DNA of 64,000 nucleotides from Taeniopygia guttata. Its lineage: Eukaryota; Chordata; Aves; Passeriformes; Estrildidae. Positions 47,567 through 59,197 of this stretch are shown piece by piece. The stretch lies in the NCBI RefSeq assembly GCF_048771995.1, contig NC_133030.1:59676001-59740000 (forward strand), in the 5' to 3' direction. Below the pieces are notes generated by a model, which had not been told where the DNA came from, made no database searches, and was given only the letters and a program-made list of their open reading frames with translations. Position 1 is the stretch's first letter; every line of letters starts with the position of its first letter. The translations under genes and the position numbers were made by a program.

Positions 47567-47698
47567 ACAGCAGCAGCCCTGGGTGGGGAGAGAAGAAGCA
47601 GTCGGGAGTCAGAGAGGATGTCAGGGTGTGTGTGTGCCTCTGCCTGAGCTGTGAGCAAACCACAGCAGCCAGAGAAGAAAATCTTTTAGATAACTTGC

Positions 47699-47704
47699 AA
47701 TAAA
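47699..47704 (+). promoter_or_regulatory. LTR copy B polyadenylation signal AATAAA
   Basis: AATAAA, about 140 bases after the second TATA box, a normal LTR spacing. Confidence 0.6.
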
Positions 47705-48097
47705 CTACCTTGAGACCAAACAACAGAAGACTTCTGAGTTTTTTTTTGAAAGCACTGGTTGGAGGAGAGATTTTTCCACCACACGGAGCCACCCCGACCT
47801 AGGGTGGGCTCCAGCACACGCATATGATTTATTTTGCTGGAATTAAATGTGCTGTGCTTGATTCTCTTCCTGCCCATCCAACTTTTCACTGTTCTGTGTG
47901 GTGTGACAGTGCTGTGTCCGTGGTGCAGGTGGCAGGGCTCTGTGCACAGCACAGTGTGTGTGACAGTGTGGCCACCCTGGAAAACGCACTGTTTGTAACT
48001 CTTGTACAGAATAACTTCATGAAGGAGGCTCAGCCAAAGCTGGTTTGAAGACAAAAAGCTTCAGGTACCTTGTTTTAGTGCAGGGAGGCTTTAGCAT

Positions 48098-48699
48098 TGT
48101 GAAAAATGCATATTTATGATTGGCTTTTTGCAAATGTTACAATGAATATTATATGTGTAATGTTAGAAAGTTATGCTGTATTAATTCTCTTACGTAGTGT
48201 GCCAAATGTAGTTTTAGGTTACAACATAATGTTAAATAGAGACTATGTTTGTGGGGGAAGTTTTTTTTTTAGGGATGAGGTACTCTGAGGAACACCTAAA
48301 TCTTCCAAAGGAGAGGAATTTATGGCTTCTTATCAGAAGAAGCAAATTTCTTCAGGCCTTGCTCAGACTCAAAGACATCATGGGGATTAAAGGAAACAGT
48401 TGACATACAACAGACAGAGTTTCTTGTTTAGAATAGAATGTATGCATAACCATGAAGGATGTATGAATATGCAACAAGTGTATTGGTTTAAGGGTGATTC
48501 CTTTGTTCACAAGTCATGTTTTTCATGAATTAGTGTCCAGGAGCATCCAGACATCTGTAATTCTTTGCTTTTTATTGTCTTGTATTTGTCCTAACTCTAA
48601 ACTTTATTACTCTAATTGTATTACTATTTTTATAACCATTTTATTATTATTAAACTTTAAAAAAATTTAAAAAACCCCAAGTGATTGGCGTTTTTCACA
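48098..48699 (+). mobile_element. Solo LTR, passerine ERVL-like family
   Basis: 602 bases bounded by a perfect 9-base inverted repeat, TGTGAAAAA at the left and TTTTTCACA at the right, with GCAT on both sides (48094-48097 and 48700-48703; AGCAT if the last A is shared). It contains AAATGTTACAATGAATATTA, 'GCTCAGACTCAAAGACATCA', ATGAAGGATGTATGAATATG and ATTAAA (48649-48654) before GTGATTGGCG. I recognise this from memory as an ERVL-type LTR abundant in songbirds. No internal sequence adjoins it. Confidence 0.88.
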
Positions 48700-51600
48700 G
48701 CATGACGGTTTTCCAGTGGTGTTTTATAAAAAGGAAGATCCAAAGCTGGGGGTTGTGTGCTGCAAGCAGAGGTGCCTTTTCGTGGGCACAGCTCCTTGTT
48801 CCCCCCTCTGCAGCATCAGGACACCCCAGCTTGGCTTCTGGGCTGGCTTTACAGAGCTGCCCACACCTCTGGAGCTGCTGCTGGAGCCACAGGCACAGGG
48901 AATTCCTCCATCCCATGTCCTGCCCTCTTCCACCTCCGGGCTGGCATCAGCAGCAGCCGCTCCAGTGGGTTCATGTGAGTGCTGGAAGCACATCCAGAGA
49001 GGACAGAGATGCTCAGCAGCCAGCAGAGCTCATCCAGCCACACACATGCAGAATTTCATCTCCTACAGCCCTCTGGTCTCCACTTTGACTTCAACACCAG
49101 CTTTTGCTAATTAGCTCCGCTTTATCTAATTAGCACCCAAATGGGAGTGCCTTCCTTCTGTGCTTGTGAAGAGCCCAGAGTTGAGGATTTATGTTGGGAG
49201 GGATTTTCCCTGGGGTCTGCATGGTGTGTCCTCAGCTCTGTGCCCTGGGAAGGTGTCTGAGTGTGTCCCCACACTGGTGTCACCCTGCTGGATGTACCTG
49301 CACTAAATTGTCCCCCCATTGCTGACCTGTTTCTTGCCTGTCAGTTTAGTGTGTGGGCTTTTTCCTTCTGTTTTTTTAATAATGGTTGTGGTATTTTGCC
49401 TGTAGTTTGCCTTGGGAAATAGAGTGTGTCCTACATCTGTGTCTATTTTAAGACTCTGCTCTATTGCCTGCTACCAGCTGGGGATAGGGCTGGAAGGAGT
49501 AGTGGTTTCATGTTATAAGAGGAAATAGTGGATATTTCTAGGAGCCTATAACTATGAAATATGTTTCTAGCCCAGGTTATTAATGCTCTTAGGGACAGTA
49601 CTCATTTCACTTGGCTTTAGTATTTTAAAAGCTGGTTTCCTGGCTTATCTTGATGGAATAAGATCTTTTTACAGATGATGGAGAATAAGACATGCCCAGA
49701 AAGCAAACAATTTTGTTTCTAATATTTGTACTTAATAAGGAAGAATATTCTTTTCCTTTGTGTTCTTCCTGCTCTGATGTGTTTGGGTTTAGAGAAGCCA
49801 GTAGGGATTTTGTTATGGGAACCTTTTAATTTTCATGGTCTGTCCAGATTAAAGTATCTGTGGGCTACAGCAATTTCTCCCAAAATTAAAAGCGACAGAC
49901 AGAACCTCTATTTGTTAGAAAAGCATGAGAATGTTTCCACAGCTGAAATTCAAAGATTTCGAAGCAGGTGCCTTTCTTAATGTTTCACATCTGATGTTTA
50001 TGCCTGTGAATGTCTCCTAGTCCAAAACTCTCCAGCTCAAACTGGATTATTTTCATCCTCACTGCTTTGTTGTGTCCCACGTGTGTTTTATTCAATGAGT
50101 TGAATAGCATGGTTTTAGCTAAATCCCACTTTAGGCAGTAATGTGGCTCAGAATCAGCTCCCTGTGGGAGCCCAGGGCTCTGACTCCATCCTCTGTGTGC
50201 CTTGGCCCCATCCTGGAAGGTTTTGTGCCTTCAGAAACCCCTGGGTGCTCCCCTGCCACAGCTCTGGGTGATGCTGCACAAATACACTGTGCTGCATGCC
50301 ATGGTGTTTGTGTTCACAGATTTACAAAAAAAAAAAAAAACCAAACTCAAACCGACCAACCAAAAATGAAAAACCTTCCAGTAACCCCCCAAAAAACCTC
50401 TGTGTCCAAATATGGCCAAGAGGAATCCCAGGTCAAGTGTTTTGTGGTCTTTCTGGATTACTTTTATTTTTTTTAGTGTTTTGGGCTGGGTGAAAAAAGG
50501 GACAAAGGCACATAAATGTGATCTTTTAACTCAGAAGTGAGGAGTTACTTGGTAAACCTGGTATAAACTGTTCCATGGTTCAGGGTGGAATTCTCTGAAG
50601 TGCTTCTGTTTTGGTTAAACAGCTCTTTGCTTTACAGAGCTGGGTAGTTGTTGGGACTAAGTGCTGTCCATTAATTACCAGTTAATAATCTGTTTTCTGA
50701 AGAGTTTCTCATTGCATTCAGTGCTTCTCCAGTTTTCCTTTTCCAGGGTGGTCCAAAACCACTTGCAAACCTAGAGGTCACCTCTGAGACTGAAAAGGAG
50801 CAGAACTTTCTCTGTCAGAGTTTTTCAGCCACTTCCATCTAATATTTAAGACACAGCATAAAAGTTACAGTTTATGCAGTAGCACTGGGGAGTGAATTTT
50901 GTATTGATTTTAAAATTAGTCATTTTTAGCTTACTGTTTTATGCATCAAAAAATGGCCTCAGCTTCATTAAAAATGCTGTATATTATTAATATACATCAT
51001 TAATTTAATCTTGGCACTGGGCTAGTAAAAGCACTTAAATCATTGCCCTGTCCTTAAAATTGGACAAGTGAGGTAGTAATAAATGTGATGGGGAGCAAAG
51101 CCATTTCAGAAATGAGGTGTTGGTCCCAGCCCTGCTTTCCTCACACACCTCTTTTTTTGGGGGGTCACTTGCATCTCCAGCTGGGGCTGCACATAGGTGA
51201 GTCTGGAGGTGCTGAAATCACCATCTGCAGATCTGATTTTTGGCACCCAGGCCATTAGTTCAGAGGTTGGGAAGCCCAAATAGTTAATAAAGCAGCTGAT
51301 TTGGGGTGAGGAAAAGGGATGGGGAGGGAATCTGCCCTTCTCTGGGACATCAGTGCCTTACCCTTGTTGTCAGGAGGGCTGGGCAGGATAAGTGCAGGAG
51401 CCTCTGTGCAGCCAACTGGAGATGGAAAGTACCAGTGCTACAGGCACTCCAAGGCAAAGGAGGCAATTTCAGTCCCTGTTCTTGTGCTGGTTTATTTATA
51501 AGCTGTTAAAGATGTATAAAGTGATTTTTGGAGCAGGCAGTGGAGCCTGTGCCTCTCTGCTTCCAAGTGCACGGTCTGATTAACTGGTTACAGACTCCTG

Positions 51601-51901
51601 CTTGCTTTGCTGTGTCCTCTTTTTGGTGTTAGACTCTCCCATACTGGACACTGCTGTTTCTCAACTGGCATAAAAATAGAACTTTTGCAGGGTATGGGCC
51701 CATCATGGTAAAGCAGCCCTTCTGCACAGGGTGTTTCGTGTGACACCCCCCACCAGAATTACTGCTAGTTGTGCTCCTGCTGACTGGACATGGCTCCATC
51801 TTCTCTGCCAGATTTGTGGTCAAGTGGCACTCGTTAATTTAAAAATACTTTTGGTTGAGCTCTTGTTTGGAAAAGAGCAGTAATTTCAGCATTAGATGTA
51901 C
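48700..51901. other. Unique stretch, nothing recognised
   Basis: 48730-49300 is G+C-richer and gives overlapping frames on both strands with no domain. It includes fifteen A at 50326-50340. 50860-51060 is A+T-rich. No exon is supported. Confidence 0.45.
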
Positions 51902-52110
51902 ATTGATAGAATGGTTTGGGTTAGAAGGGACATTAAAACCATCTTGTTCCACCTCCCTGCCATGGGAAAAGCCACTAGACCAGGTTTTTCAGAGCCCTGT
52001 CCAGCCTGGCCAGGAGCACTGCCAGGGGTGGGCATCCACAGCTTCTGTGGGCAGCCTGCTCCCCATCACTCTCACAGTCAGAATTTTTGTCCTAATATTT
52101 ATTCCTCTGC
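51902..52110 (-). mobile_element. CR1 LINE 3' end, minus strand
   Basis: GATAGAATGGTTTGGGTTAG at the 3' end, then CCATCTTGTTCCACCTCCCT, GCCATGGGAAAAGCCACTAG, 'CAGAGCCCTGTCCAGCCTGG' and 'GCTTCTGTGGGCAGCCTGCT', the complement of the same tail type as 5834-6016. It is truncated at about 52110. Confidence 0.92.
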
Positions 52111-55100
52111 TCTAAAATTATTTTGCTGCTTGCAATCTGTTTGCTTTTATGGCATCCTGAAGATGAAGTTATTTTTCATTGTTCTGCTAATGCAATTAAA
52201 GGAAAAATGTGGGAAGAGACCCTGCTGCACTTGTTCGTCTCTGGCAGTAATCTCTTTTACATAAATGCATGATTTTGTAGCAAAGCCACCTCGAAAAATG
52301 AAACAAACAAACAAGAACACCTCAAAGCACTTTGTGGGCATCATGATTCACTGAAGTTTTTTGCTGAGGTCTGTTGCACAGATACTGAGGTGTGACATCA
52401 GATTTGGACTGAGGGTGCTTTCAACTATCCCATCCCTCTTGGTGTTAGTTCAAGAAATACATCATGACAGATGGCATTGTTTTAAAGCTTGAATATGCTG
52501 TGCAACACACTGAAAAGTCCTGAACCTTAGAAAAAAGCATTTTGTAAATTGGCATTCTAGAGTCTCTTTGTCCTCCTTAGCATCACTTACAGCTGGACAC
52601 CACCCATAGAAGCATTTTGGATGTGCCTTTAGGAACAGAAAAAGTCAGATCATTTTAAGCTCTTGGATATTTAAGGTTGTATGAGGTAGAAGGTATTGTC
52701 ATTGTGTGGTTTTATTGTTGTGAAAGCAATTGTAGTAAAAGTTATGGTAATCCCTGGTGTTCTGCTTCAAAGCCCTTTGAAATCTCAATAATGGCTGCAC
52801 CGAATCTTGGCAGCCTTTGAGTCCCTTTTCCCATTGTGGAGTGGCACTGATCAAACCTGGAGCTGCAAGGCTCTTCAGAAACCCCTCTCTGTGCTCTCCA
52901 GCGCTCACAAACGCTGACACAACCAGCATTTAGAAAGTTTGCTTAGATCTGTTGATGAAAAGAACTCTCAAAGAGCTTGATATTATTCTGCCATCGCATG
53001 TCAGGTTAGTGGGTTACAAAGTCTGTGCTACAGTGAGGAGCTTGCTGCCTTGGATGTCTGCATGAACCCATTTACCTCCACTTTTATGCTCTGACGATGG
53101 AGCTTTCCTTTTGGGACCAAAATCTTTTATGGTCGATTTTTGACCAAGCTCAGTAAATGCCTCTCCATTGCTGCTGCTTTGTCTCGATGCAAGGGTAAAG
53201 TCCTAAGGGAGGTTTTTAAATTTGAAATGTGCTTTTTTTGAAGACTTTGGGTCTGTTCTAACCGTGGTGCTGCAGCAGGGCTGCAGTGTGAGTCCCCAGT
53301 GGTGTTTGCTGCGGCTGTAAGGGATCCCCCACCCAGGGGACACGTGGCAGTCACCCACTTTGTGGGGTGAGCAGTGACCTGAGGTGGCCATTCGCTTCTT
53401 TGACCCCCCCATTGTGGCTTTGGGCACATTATTCAATGTTCAATCTCCCAGTTTCTCACCTGTGGGATGGGGAGGATCGCTCCTCTTGGGGACTGGCCTG
53501 GGCAGGGTGGCTCTCTCCAGCAGGGATGCTCTGCCCAGTGACTGCAGCACTGGCAGGGCAGGCTGGAGCCTGTCCCTGTCCCTGCTCTGCCATGCCTGCA
53601 GTGCTCCAGGGCTTGGGAAAATGGGATACAAACCTGCAGCACTGCTTTGCAGAGCTGTGAAATTCCACTCTCTGTTCTGTGCAGTGCCTGAGCTGTTTGT
53701 GAGCAGCCTGATGGAGAGCTTTGCTGTCTGTAGCTCCCTCACTGAGCAGCAGGTTGTTTGGTTTATATTTTTAAATTGTCTTTCTTGCTAGCAATGCCAG
53801 TCACTTGGTGACACCTAAAAATGCATTTTCCAATGTAATTGTTCTGACAAACCCCATTACTGGCTGCTTGGGGAGCTCCTACTCTGCACTTAGAGATTCA
53901 CTGCAGGTCCTCCTGAGAATGAATTTAAAAGTGAACCTCTGCTCTCAAGGAGAAGTTCCTTTCCTTGTTTAATAATGTCTATAGGAAAATTCCCAGAACT
54001 TGGCACAGTCCTCCTGTCTGCCTGTGTGCTCTTCAGATCATCCCAAAGGGTCCTGTAGCTAGAATATGTCTTTTTACCAGTTCTGGGCTGAGTTCTGTAA
54101 AAACTTATTAATTCCTCTCCTGGTTTGTTCCTATAGGGGATGGAGGTGACCTGACTGAAAGCTTTATGTAAGTAGAAAAAAATTCAGATTGGCTTTATTG
54201 AGTTTTCATCTAGGTCTCAAATATGTGAATAGCTGCAAAACTGGGATATACATTCCTAAAAGACTCTACAGATAAAAATATGCTTTGTAGCAGACCTGGT
54301 GTCAGTTTGCTGTGATCACGCAGCTGGATGTGGAGAGTAGTTTGAGTACATGGAGAATTGTCTGTTATCAGCTAAAAATTGTGCTAAACCCCTGCACACA
54401 CCCCCAGGCCTGTGGTATTTGCCTTTCCATGTTAGAGACCTGCTGGTTAGGTGGTTCTGCACAAAAAAACATCCCCAGCCTGTGTGCACTGAGAGCAGAG
54501 GCCACAGGGACTCGTGGGCAGCTTTGGAGCACAGTATGGATTCAGGTGATGCTGTGAGTAGCTTTTTATTTACAGCTGCTCCCTGCAGAGCAGAGAGCAT
54601 GTAATGAGAGCAATTAAGAGAAGAGGGGACAACCTTGTTGAAAACCGTGTCAGAAAGGTGAGGAAGTACAGGTCTGATGGAGGAGATGAGGCTCTGGGAG
54701 AGGGGAGCAGGAGGTGTTTGCATCTTGCCTTCATTATGCACGGAAGAGAAAAGACTGCATTAATGGGAAGGTATTGAACTGCTGCTGTCTGAAGCTTTTT
54801 AAACAAAGTTATGAGGAGAATTGGCCAAAGACATTTTTGGGGATGGAAAAAGCTGAAATTGAATCCACTCGGGAAAGCAGAAGACAGAAAGGACAAGGGA
54901 ATTAAGAAACAATTGCAGTACTTGTAAATAAGGCAAATGGAAAAGGATTAGCCTACAGCTGAATGGAGTGAATGCTCTGAAAATCCACGGGGAGAGGTCA
55001 CAAATTTGCCCTGGATTTTTGCAGGTGATTCCTATCTCCATCTTGCCCATTATCCTGTGAAGAAAGAAAAGCTGCCTCTCTTCTGGAGGCAGCTCTCCTG

Positions 55101-58100
55101 GGTCCACATCCCAGGGACTGTGTTTGCTGTATTTGGCTGGTTTGCAGCTGCTGCATTGGGCAGGTCAGTATTTGGCTGGCTGCCTTTTCAAGCCTTTTGT
55201 TTAGGACTTGTTTAGGGCTTTGTTTAGGACTCCAGCTCCAGAGGTGGCTTCCAACACAAAGACCTGTGGACCTAAGAGCATGAGGTTAGTGGGAAACATG
55301 TCAATGAGCCTGGGGACCTCTGGAGGAAGAGGGCAGTGAAAATGGCAAAAAAAAAAAGGTTTCATTGAGGGTTGCTAGGTGAAGAGATAGCAGAGAAAGA
55401 GAGAACTTAAGAGCAAGAAAATTCTCTGGGTGGGCTGGGAGCTGGAGAAGGAAGAGCCTGAGCAGGACTGAATTATAGACAGTGAAGATGTCTTTATAAC
55501 TCGTGAGTTGCAACTTTTTGTATTTGCTATGACTTAGCAAAGCATGGGCTTGTATTCTGTCTATTCCTGTGTTTTATGTTAAACATGTAATTAAGAGGTC
55601 TGAGTAAGAACCTGTGGGCTCTGCAGAAAGAAGCAAGTTGGTGCAAATCAAGTCAACAGAGGGAGAAGCTCCAGCAGAAGGATTGGAAGCAAGAGCAGAG
55701 CAGCACAGGCTGAGAACTGCAGCCCACATCCACCTCCTCTTCCAGCCAGAGGTGCCACAAAACACTGAAAACTTTCTGGGATCTGAGCTTAACATTTAAC
55801 CTGTCTTGAGTCAAATAATCATGATAGGGAAAATGGGCTTCTGTTCCATGAAGTGCCCAAAAGGATGAGGGTAGTGGGTCAGGGAGCTTGTGCCTGGCAG
55901 AGCTGAGGGCCTGATTCCTGATCTCCTGTGCCCTGGACCTTATCAGGGTGCTAAAATGTCCCTCCTGGATGTGGGCCAGGCTGCTCTGGAACTTCCCGAA
56001 GTTTGGGATGGTCCCTGGTCATGGTTCTGTGCTCCCCAGCTCCCTGCTGCTGGCTCAGAGCTGGGGTGAATGACCTGGGGGGTGCTGGTGAAATACTGCC
56101 TGACATGATGGTTTATCCTGAGATGTATTTAACAAAATATGGCTGTGAATGTTGCACTGGTCCCCTGTGTCCTCTGGAAGTGGGATTAAAGGGAGCAGGG
56201 GTGTGCAACATGGGATGGGCTCCTGGGATCTCCAGGGGTGCAGTGATGGTGACAAAAGGCTGTGTCCCCTTGGGGTGAATGTCCCCCCAACTCCTGAGGA
56301 GGTGTGAGGGGCAGGGCAAGACAGGCAGCCCCCCACTGCTGCATTCCTTCCATGTCCTGCTTTCTTTAGAGCCAGGAAAGAAAACTTCTCCTCCACACGT
56401 CTGGGGAGGTGATGCTGGGGTCGCTGGGCCCTTCCCTGCAAATTAGCTGGTGGCTTTGCCAGAAATGACATCATTTGTTGGGCAGATTTCTTCATTAGGG
56501 AGCTTTCTAATCTCAGCCATGAGTGGCACAGAAACCCGCCCTGCTCCCCAGGTGCTGAGGAAGCCAGGCTGCACTGCCAGTCTCTGCAGCACGCTCTGCT
56601 TATTTATCATTCATGGCATCGTGTTTGTTTTATGACAAATGAACTTAATCACAATTCTCACAGTGGAATACACAGGAAAATATGCAGGATAACCATAGCT
56701 GCAGGTAGAGAAAACCAAACTTAATTTAGAAAGGATATACAGGAGCAGTCGAAGCAGCTGAAGAATTGAATTAATCTAATAAAAACATTCAGCTATACAT
56801 AATTCTTCATGCTGAAACAAAAGCCCTGTGAGACAGGATGCTGCTCAGGTTCTGCATTCAACTTTTTTCTTTTGTGCTTAATGCTCAGCCAAATCATTAT
56901 TTGTTGCTGAAAAGTGCTTTTGGGTGTTGGGAATATTCAGTCTTAACGTGGAAGAGGAGAGGAACTGCAGATCATTTATTAATGCTCTGCTCCATTGTGG
57001 TCTTAATCTCCAACAGATGGGCCAGGACACTCTGGCTAACATTCAGTGTGAGCCTGCTGACTTGCACTGAGCTTCCCTTTTCAAGGACTGAAAAAGGCAC
57101 TGGGTGCAGTGGTCATCCTGAAATGTGATTCCAGCAGTTTCGGAGGCTGAGAGTTAATCCCTGTGCTTGGGAGAGAAGGGATGTGCATGTGGGTGTGGGC
57201 ACACATGGATGTGCCTTCCTATGGATGTGTTTTGGACTGATTCTTGCATGTGGCATTTACTGTGTGGCCTGGGAAACTCTGAAACTGCTTTCTTGACTCT
57301 GATAATACTGTAGGCTTCCAATTTCAGCACCATTTCTGCTCCTTACCAGTGTTTCTCTTCCTTTCATGATACCAGAGCAGAAATTATTATGATTGAAGCA
57401 GAAAGAATAATGCTTCAGAAACCAACCTGCTGCTGTCAGTGGATTTTTGTGCTGCTCCAGCCAACTGAAATAATGGTGTGAGCTGCCTGCACTGCACTAA
57501 ACCCCATTTCTGTGTGTAGAAACATCATTAAAGAGTGGCATAAAGTACACAGCATTAAAGTAGAATTTAGGAGAAAAAAATAAAAGAAACTTTCTAGAGT
57601 GTAGCAGCAGACATCCTAGAGTCTCCAGGAAATTTAGTGTCCAAGGGTGGAGAGCTTTCCTTAGGAGACTGGTGGCAGTAATTTGTTCAGTCTAGCAAAA
57701 TGAGAGCTCCAAGGGAGTGATTGCTTCCTATGAATATTTTCTGATGCTGACAGAATAACTAATGGACATAGGATGGTGATGAATAAATCCAGGCTGGAAA
57801 TTTAGGAGTCTCCTAAATATCAGACAGGTTGTGTGACAACTTTCTAGTGAGTATAAGGAATCAAAAACCAAATTGCTTTTTAAGACAGAGGTTGATGTCC
57901 TGAAAAGGGCCCTGTGACAGTGTTTGTTATTTGGCAAGGGGATGGCTTTGCCTAGTGATCCAAATAATGTTCCCCACGGTTTTTAATTTGAATTTTTGAA
58001 AAATGTTCCTTTTTTTCTTTGAATTTTGTGGAAAACGGTTCCTTTGCCCATGGAGTGTCCTTAAGATGTGTTGGAAAGCAGCAGGGGCCTGTGGTAACAG

Positions 58101-59125
58101 AAATCTGACTCCTTGGTTTAAAGGTGTGGTAGCTGGAGGTTTATAGGATGGCCTTGTCTCCTCTGAGGACCCCAAAAAGTGGAGCTGAGAAGAAGCTCAT
58201 GGAGATGCCAGACATTGTGGGGATGGAAAGGGCAGGAACTCCAAGTGTATCACCTTGGTGTGCCAGCCCTTGCCTTGCACACCTGGAAGGCATTTCCCTG
58301 CTTCCATTGCCTCTTGAACAGGCTGCCACTCCCTCCCAGCAGCATCTCCTGCCAAGGACTGATAGGAAATAAATTTATTTTTGAGGGCTGCAGTGCTGGT
58401 AGGCAGAAAGGACTTTCAGCCATTTCCAAGGCTGGCAGCAAACCTCAGATCTGAGATCTCCATCTCCTTATTTAAGTGTGGCATCAAGGCAGGCTGTGCT
58501 TGAATCTCTGCAACCTCTCCCATATCTCCAAGCCTCTGAGGGTTTTGTTCCAGCAGGGCTTTGCATGGGATGACAGAGGAGCATCACGGGAGAGACTGAT
58601 TCCCATCTGGACATTTGTGCATTCTCCACCTTCTGCATGTGCATTAGCAATTGAATTTACCAGGAAAATGTGCTTCCAACCATCAAGCAGCACTTCTGCA
58701 TCTTAACAGCCTCTGCTACTGAGACACAGCCCTGCCAGGAGTTCAGCACTGCTGCTCTATTTCCACCCAGCTTTACTTTCCTGCCAGCTCCCTGCATCTC
58801 TGGCTTATTCCTCTGGCCACAGGACACAGCCCAACCAGCTAAATTCATTAAAGCCATCTCTGCTGCAGCCAGGCCTGCTGGAGCTCCAATCCCAAAGACT
58901 TTGGGAATGGACCAGAACTGGGGAACATACGAATTTTTAAGCAAGGGATATGTATCTTCAAATTGCACATCAAATTAATGAGGATAAATTGTGCAGGCAC
59001 TCAGACTCTGGTGCATTTTACTGGTATTTTTAGTACCTGGACTCTCAGGAGGATGCATCTCTGTCAGCCCACTGTCTCTAAGAGTCAGCTGAGTAAAGTC
59101 AAATTGCAGATGGACCAAAGTCTTC

Positions 59126-59197
59126 TGTTTTTACCTCTCATAAAAGTCATGATGCCACTTGTGTTTTTACCTCTCACAAAAGTGATGCCTCAAGTGC
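59126..59197. repeat. 36-base imperfect tandem duplication
   Basis: TGTTTTTACCTCTCATAAAA and TGTTTTTACCTCTCACAAAA start units 36 bases apart; the second halves are partly diverged (GTCATGATGCC against GTGATGCC). Confidence 0.8.

Larger units (their letters stand above)
47406..47567. repeat. 81-base tandem duplication of the LTR core promoter
   Basis: Units 47406-47486 and 47487-47567 both run from TAGAAAAGCACCATTTAATA to CCATATAAAAGA. Copy A has only one such unit. The second unit is closer to copy A than the first (both read AGGTAATAGGCATTGGGG). Confidence 0.93.
47057..47816 (+). mobile_element. Solo LTR, class II (ERVK-like), copy B
   Basis: 760 bases from TGTGGGAGCTCAAAATG to GGGCTCCAGCA, flanked by CATGCA (47051-47056) and CACGCA (47817-47822), a 6-base target duplication with one change. 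It is closely similar to copy A over its whole length. The extra length is explained by an internal 81-base duplication. It has two TATA boxes and an intact AATAAA (47699-47704). No viral coding sequence adjoins it. Confidence 0.9.

Noticed and set aside
47311..47792. Minus-strand frames of 115-130 codons
   Set aside because: They are antisense to LTR copy B, and their internal repetition follows the 81-base duplication. They are not viral genes.
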